Below, piece by piece: positions 42,811 to 45,952 of a stretch of 45,952 nt of DNA. Numbering within the stretch: position 1 is the first letter of the stretch; each line of letters opens with the position of its first letter. Position numbers and translations under genes: made by a program. Under the pieces are notes generated by a model. The model saw only the letters and a program-made list of their open reading frames with translations, had not been told where the DNA came from and searched no databases. Where the stretch lies: assembly GCA_905235375.1 (NCBI GenBank), contig CAJOLH010000022.1:1-45952 (forward strand), read 5' to 3'. Origin of the DNA: an uncultured Bacteroidales bacterium. Lineage in GTDB: Bacteria > Bacteroidota > Bacteroidia > Bacteroidales > UBA3663.

Positions 42811-43830
42811 ATGTTAGAAAAGATTAACGCCATGATGGCCGAGATTGAGGCCCTGAAGGCAAGTAACGCAGACGAAATCGAGGCGCTGCGTATCAAGTAT
42901 CTTAGCAAAAAGGGCGAGATCACGGGCCTGATGGCAGAGTTCCGCAATGTGGCTGCCGACCAGAAGCGTGAGATCGGTCAGAAGCTGAATGCATTGAAGG
43001 CTGCTGCTACCGAGCGGATCGAGGCCCTGAAGGCGGAATATCAGTCGGAAGACCACATCGATACGAACATTGACCTGACCCGTCCGGCTTATCCCGACGA
43101 GGTGGGCACGCGCCATCCGTTGAGTCTTGTTCGTCAGGAGATTGTTGATATCTTTGCCCGCATGGGCTTCTCGATTGCCGAGGGTCCGGAGGTGGAGGAC
43201 GACTGGCACGTCTATGGCGCACTTAACTTTGCCGATGATCATCCGGCACGCGATATGCAGGATACGTTCTTCGTGCAGCGGGATCCCATTGTCGTGCTCC
43301 GCAGTCACACCTCTTCGGTGCAGGTTCGTGTGATGAACCAGCAGAAACCTCCTATCCGTGTGGTTTGTCCGGGTCGCGTCTATCGCAACGAGGCCATTTC
43401 GGCGCGTGCACACTGCTTCTTCCATCAGGTGGAGGGTCTCTACATCGACAAGGATGTGTCGTTTGCCGACCTCAAGCAGGTGCTCCATCAGTTTGCTGTC
43501 GAGATGTTCGGTCCAAACACTCAGATACGTCTTCGTCCCAGCTACTTCCCCTTTACCGAGCCTTCGGCAGAGATGGACGTGAGCTGTACGCTGTGCGGCG
43601 GCAAGGGCTGCTCGATGTGCAAGGGTGCCGGATGGCTCGAAATCATGGGCTGCGGCATGGTCGATCCGAATGTGCTCGAAGCCAGCGGCATCGACCCGAA
43701 GGAATACACAGGCTATGCTTTCGGCATGGGTGTGGAGCGCATTGCCAACCTGAAGTACCGCGTGAAGGACCTTCGCCTCTTCTCCGAGAATGACAAGCGT
43801 TTCCTCAACGAATTTGCGGCAGCGCACTAA
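42811..43830 (+). CDS. pheS: Phenylalanine-tRNA ligase alpha subunit
   Basis: A 339-residue catalytic subunit, from MLEKINAMM, of the class II aminoacyl-tRNA synthetase that charges tRNA-Phe as an alpha2beta2 tetramer. An N-terminal coiled coil (about 1-90) binds tRNA. The core has the class II motif 1 region GTRHPLSLVRQEIVDIFARMGF (key part RHPLSLV), motif 2 in RVYRNEAISARAHCFFHQVEG (key part YRNEAISARAH) and motif 3 in FGMGVERIANL. pheT is not in the window. The gap to luxS holds only the 9-bp repeat arrays. Confidence 0.97.
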   Translation: MLEKINAMMAEIEALKASNADEIEALRIKYLSKKGEITGLMAEFRNVAADQKREIGQKLNALKAAATERIEALKAEYQSEDHIDTNIDLTRPAYPDEVGTRHPLSLVRQEIVDIFARMGFSIAEGPEVEDDWHVYGALNFADDHPARDMQDTFFVQRDPIVVLRSHTSSVQVRVMNQQKPPIRVVCPGRVYRNEAISARAHCFFHQVEGLYIDKDVSFADLKQVLHQFAVEMFGPNTQIRLRPSYFPFTEPSAEMDVSCTLCGGKGCSMCKGAGWLEIMGCGMVDPNVLEASGIDPKEYTGYAFGMGVERIANLKYRVKDLRLFSENDKRFLNEFAAAH

Positions 43831-43834
43831 TGAA

Positions 43835-43964
43835 GGTTTGAATGGTTTGTATGGTTCGAATGGTTTGAATGGTTGTTTGACCCCATCTTAACCCCTCAAA
43901 TCTTCAAATCCTCAACCCTCTCAAACCCCTCAACCCTCTCAACCCTCTCAACCCCCTCAAACCC
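43835..43964. repeat. Two opposed 9-bp repeat arrays before luxS
   Basis: 43835-43870 has four 9-bp units, GGTTTGAAT, GGTTTGTAT, GGTTCGAAT, GGTTTGAAT; 43896-43964 has about eight 8-9-bp units such as TCAAACCCC and TCAACCCTC, the complementary kind. The two arrays can pair (GGTTTGA with TCAAACC) as a hairpin about 130 nt long. It fills nearly the whole pheS-luxS gap, ending 9 bp before the luxS ATG. Confidence 0.88.
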
Positions 43965-43973
43965 ATTATCCTT

Positions 43974-44489
43974 ATGGATTTAATCCCCAGCTTTGCCGTC
44001 GATCATACCAACCTGCAGCCCGGCATCTATGTGAGCCGTCAGGACGAAGCAGGAGGCGTGGTGCTCACTACCTACGACATCCGTATGACCGCGCCTAATC
44101 ATGAGCCGTGCGTTGGCCCAGCGGCCATACACACCATCGAGCACCTTGTGGCAACCTATCTGCGCAATCTCGATGGTTGGAAGGACAAGGTCATCTATTG
44201 GGGGCCGATGGGTTGTCTGACTGGCAACTACCTCATCATGAAGGGTGCCTTCACCTGTGAGGAGGTGCGGCAACTGATGATCGGAGCGTTCGAGTATGTG
44301 CGCGACTACAGCGACGAGGTGCCCGGCACCACACCTGCTACTTGCGGCAATTACCTGATGCACGATCTGCCCATGGCCAAGTGGGAGGCAATCCGCTACC
44401 TCGATCGGCTTCGGAACAGCTTCTGCTCGGAATATCCGGGAGTGGAACGACCCGAGGATGCCAGCGGAAAAGTTTTCTATGATGCGTAA
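43974..44489 (+). CDS. luxS: S-ribosylhomocysteine lyase
   Basis: A 171-residue metalloenzyme that splits S-ribosylhomocysteine into homocysteine and the AI-2 precursor DPD, in the activated methyl cycle and quorum signalling. The metal ligands are His53 and His57 in AIHTIEHL and Cys124 in TPATCGNY; the catalytic Cys81 lies in GPMGCLTGNY. Length is normal (about 160-170). The stop overlaps the ATG of the next gene (TAATG). The leader is almost wholly made of 9-bp repeats. No pfs gene is nearby. Confidence 0.97.
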   Translation: MDLIPSFAVDHTNLQPGIYVSRQDEAGGVVLTTYDIRMTAPNHEPCVGPAAIHTIEHLVATYLRNLDGWKDKVIYWGPMGCLTGNYLIMKGAFTCEEVRQLMIGAFEYVRDYSDEVPGTTPATCGNYLMHDLPMAKWEAIRYLDRLRNSFCSEYPGVERPEDASGKVFYDA

Positions 44490-45853
44490 TGAGAACGAAT
44501 GAAGACGCTGTGAAACGATATCCATTTATCATATTGTGTAGTCTGCTCTTCCTGCTGCCGGTGGTAGCAAAGGGGCAGACTACTGCATTTTCGGAGACCC
44601 ATACCCCACGTTATCCGCACGTCAAACCCAAGCCGGGTGTCAAGTGGTGGAGGATGCTCTATGATGGAGGCATGACGCGAACGGCGAGCGGGACGTGGTA
44701 CATCGAGATGCCCGAAGGCATCAACGACCTTTCGGTGATGAATTTCGTCGATGGCTACAGTTTCGGTCCCCATGCCCTCTTCGGCTACATGTCGCCTTCG
44801 CGTCAGCGTTTCGAGGTGGAGGAGACGGTGCGTTGGGCAGTGAGCCGTGAAGCCCTGCTTGCCAAAGGTGCCTTGCGCTGGTTTTCGCCCGTTGAACAAG
44901 CTTTGATGGTGGAACTGCATGGAGGCCGCCATACCGAGGACTTCGACCACGACCCGACGATGCAGATGTCGCAGTCGCTGCTTGCAACAGGTATCTTCGG
45001 ATGGAACCATTACAAGTTGCTCGAACGTACCGATGCCGGATTGCGCCTGGCTTTTCCTATCGGCAACAACTTCGACGTGAAGATGCACCTTGCCTGGGAA
45101 CGTCGTCGCGAGATGGAGAATCATAAGTTGACCACCATCTTCGGCACGCATGGGCAGGACAATGTGCCTCGATTGAGGGTCGGCAAGACGGCCAGCGAAC
45201 TGATGCTCTACGAGGGCGAAACCGATGGCGACATGGCACTGCTCAACCTGGAGTTCAATTACCAATTCGGCCAGCAGCATGTGGTCTTCGATGACATGAC
45301 CTGCCTGAGCCGTTCGTCCTATCCGCGCATCTCGCTGCTCGCCGATGCCGGCATGGGCAAATGGCACTTCGCTTCGATTGACCTGCGCATCAGCGGCGAC
45401 TATCACCTTTCGCGCGGCGAAGATGAGTTGAGCTATTTCGTCAGTGGAGGTGGTATCTACAAGCATGGCGACCTCAGTCTCACCGATTGGCATCACCTCG
45501 ATGCCTCGCGATTCTGGTGGCAGAAGGACAATGCCTTGTCGCGTTTCGTGCTGCTCGACAATTACGAACTTTCCACCGACCGCACGTGGATCGAAGGTCA
45601 TGCCCAGTGGTCGTCCGACCGTATGCTGCTCACCTGGCTCACCCGCAACGGGATGTTCCTCAAGGAGTATGTGCAGGCCCATGCCGTGAAGGTGCCCTCC
45701 CATCGCCCGCATTGGGAACTTCAGTATGGCATTGACCTCTTCCAAATGTGGAAATTCGGCGTGGCTGTCGGCTTCGACGACATGACCTGTCGCGGCGCTG
45801 CCTTCATCATGTCGCTGGATATTAATAAAGCAAAGAAATTTAAAAAGGAGTAA
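44489..45853 (+). CDS. DUF5686-like outer-membrane beta-barrel protein
   Basis: A 454-residue protein with a signal peptide (RYPFIILCSLLFLLPVVAKGQ). Most of the rest consists of alternating amphipathic strands with aromatic residues (for example ELMLYEGETDGDMALLNLEF, key part DGDMALLNLEF), ending in AAFIMSLDI, consistent with an outer-membrane beta-barrel. By eye it resembles the C-terminal barrel of DUF5686 proteins of Bacteroidetes; the N-terminal carboxypeptidase-like domain of that family is absent. The start overlaps the luxS stop by 1 nt (TAATG), so the two are coupled. The stop codon lies in a dispersed repeat (GGAGTAA at about 45847). Confidence 0.7.
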   Translation: MRTNEDAVKRYPFIILCSLLFLLPVVAKGQTTAFSETHTPRYPHVKPKPGVKWWRMLYDGGMTRTASGTWYIEMPEGINDLSVMNFVDGYSFGPHALFGYMSPSRQRFEVEETVRWAVSREALLAKGALRWFSPVEQALMVELHGGRHTEDFDHDPTMQMSQSLLATGIFGWNHYKLLERTDAGLRLAFPIGNNFDVKMHLAWERRREMENHKLTTIFGTHGQDNVPRLRVGKTASELMLYEGETDGDMALLNLEFNYQFGQQHVVFDDMTCLSRSSYPRISLLADAGMGKWHFASIDLRISGDYHLSRGEDELSYFVSGGGIYKHGDLSLTDWHHLDASRFWWQKDNALSRFVLLDNYELSTDRTWIEGHAQWSSDRMLLTWLTRNGMFLKEYVQAHAVKVPSHRPHWELQYGIDLFQMWKFGVAVGFDDMTCRGAAFIMSLDINKAKKFKKE

Positions 45854-45952
45854 AAGGGGAGTAAAAGAGTAGTAAAAGGGGAGTAAAAGGGACGTTACTT
45901 TCGCCTGTAGAAAATAGGACCAAAGAAACATTTGTCCCTAAAAATCCTTTAT
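45846..45952 (+). repeat. Dispersed element copy at the right window edge
   Basis: Four 11-bp units (AGGAGTAAAAG, GGGAGTAAAAG, AGTAGTAAAAG, GGGAGTAAAAG), then GGACGTTACTTTCGCCTGTAG, AAGAAACATTTGTCC and the start of the TCCCTAAAAAT arm, the same order as at 29046-29140. It is cut by the window end. It supplies the stop codon of the preceding gene. Confidence 0.85.

Noticed and set aside
44477..45931. Long minus-strand ORF (484 codons) opposite the last gene
   Set aside because: It lies opposite a well-supported gene with signal peptide and coupling to luxS; the antisense frame is open because of codon bias.
1..45952. tRNA, rRNA, prophage, integrase, transposase or toxin-antitoxin genes
   Set aside because: I looked through gaps and ORFs and saw no cloverleaf-like sequence, rRNA segment, or recognisable mobile-element or toxin-antitoxin protein.

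Overview
The window reads as chromosomal DNA of a plant-polysaccharide-degrading member of the Bacteroidales, most likely Prevotellaceae (Prevotella/Segatella-like). Supporting signs are Bacteroidetes-type promoters (TTTG, about 20 bp, TAnnTTTG) in front of several genes, few Shine-Dalgarno sequences, a PorE-like type IX secretion lipoprotein, a six-gene rnf operon preceded by an RseC-family gene, DUF4468 and DUF418 proteins, and CE7, GH2 and GH53 glycan enzymes. This placement is inferred from gene content, not from a search.

Layout. 84-3355 (minus): DegT aminotransferase, ATP-grasp ligase and a second aminotransferase-fold protein, the start of a surface-glycan or small-molecule operon that leaves the window on the left. 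3681-10702 (minus): PorE-like lipoprotein, a frameshifted secreted alpha/beta hydrolase with a T9SS-like tail, pgk, rpe and a CCA/poly(A) nucleotidyltransferase. 10888-16697 (plus): CE7 esterase and GH2 hydrolase, translationally coupled, then dgt. 16749-19823 (minus): EamA transporter, DUF4468 protein, SufE and an M28/glutaminyl-cyclase-like lipoprotein. 20029-25860 (plus): rseC-like gene and rnfBCDGEA, closed by a strong terminator. 25928-28995 (minus): esterase, ATP-grasp, S51 peptidase and a 98-residue protein. 29177-33708 (minus): HAD phosphatase, MATE transporter and HrpB helicase. 33765-35444 (minus): AspT/YidE-type transporter. 35645-36763 (plus): GH53 galactanase lipoprotein. 36749-40466 (minus): an unknown protein, a DUF418 membrane protein and a Cthe_2159-like beta-helix protein. 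41254-42684 (minus): tilS. 42811-45853 (plus): pheS, luxS and a DUF5686-like beta-barrel protein.

The most unusual content is non-genic repeat DNA, concentrated in 28.9-46 kb. An 84-bp unit with a strong internal hairpin is repeated six times at 40603-41098. A separate dispersed family, built of 10- and 11-bp sub-repeats, occurs at four places; its best copy (29002-29175) has 44-bp terminal inverted repeats with one mismatch. Pieces of this family form an in-frame insertion in TilS and supply the stop codons of tilS and of the last gene. A 9-bp repeat family expands inside TilS as a Leu-Ser-Asn tract and forms two opposed arrays in front of luxS. A 16-bp perfect hairpin holds the porE start codon in its loop.

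No rRNA, tRNA, CRISPR, transposase, integrase or phage gene was recognised.
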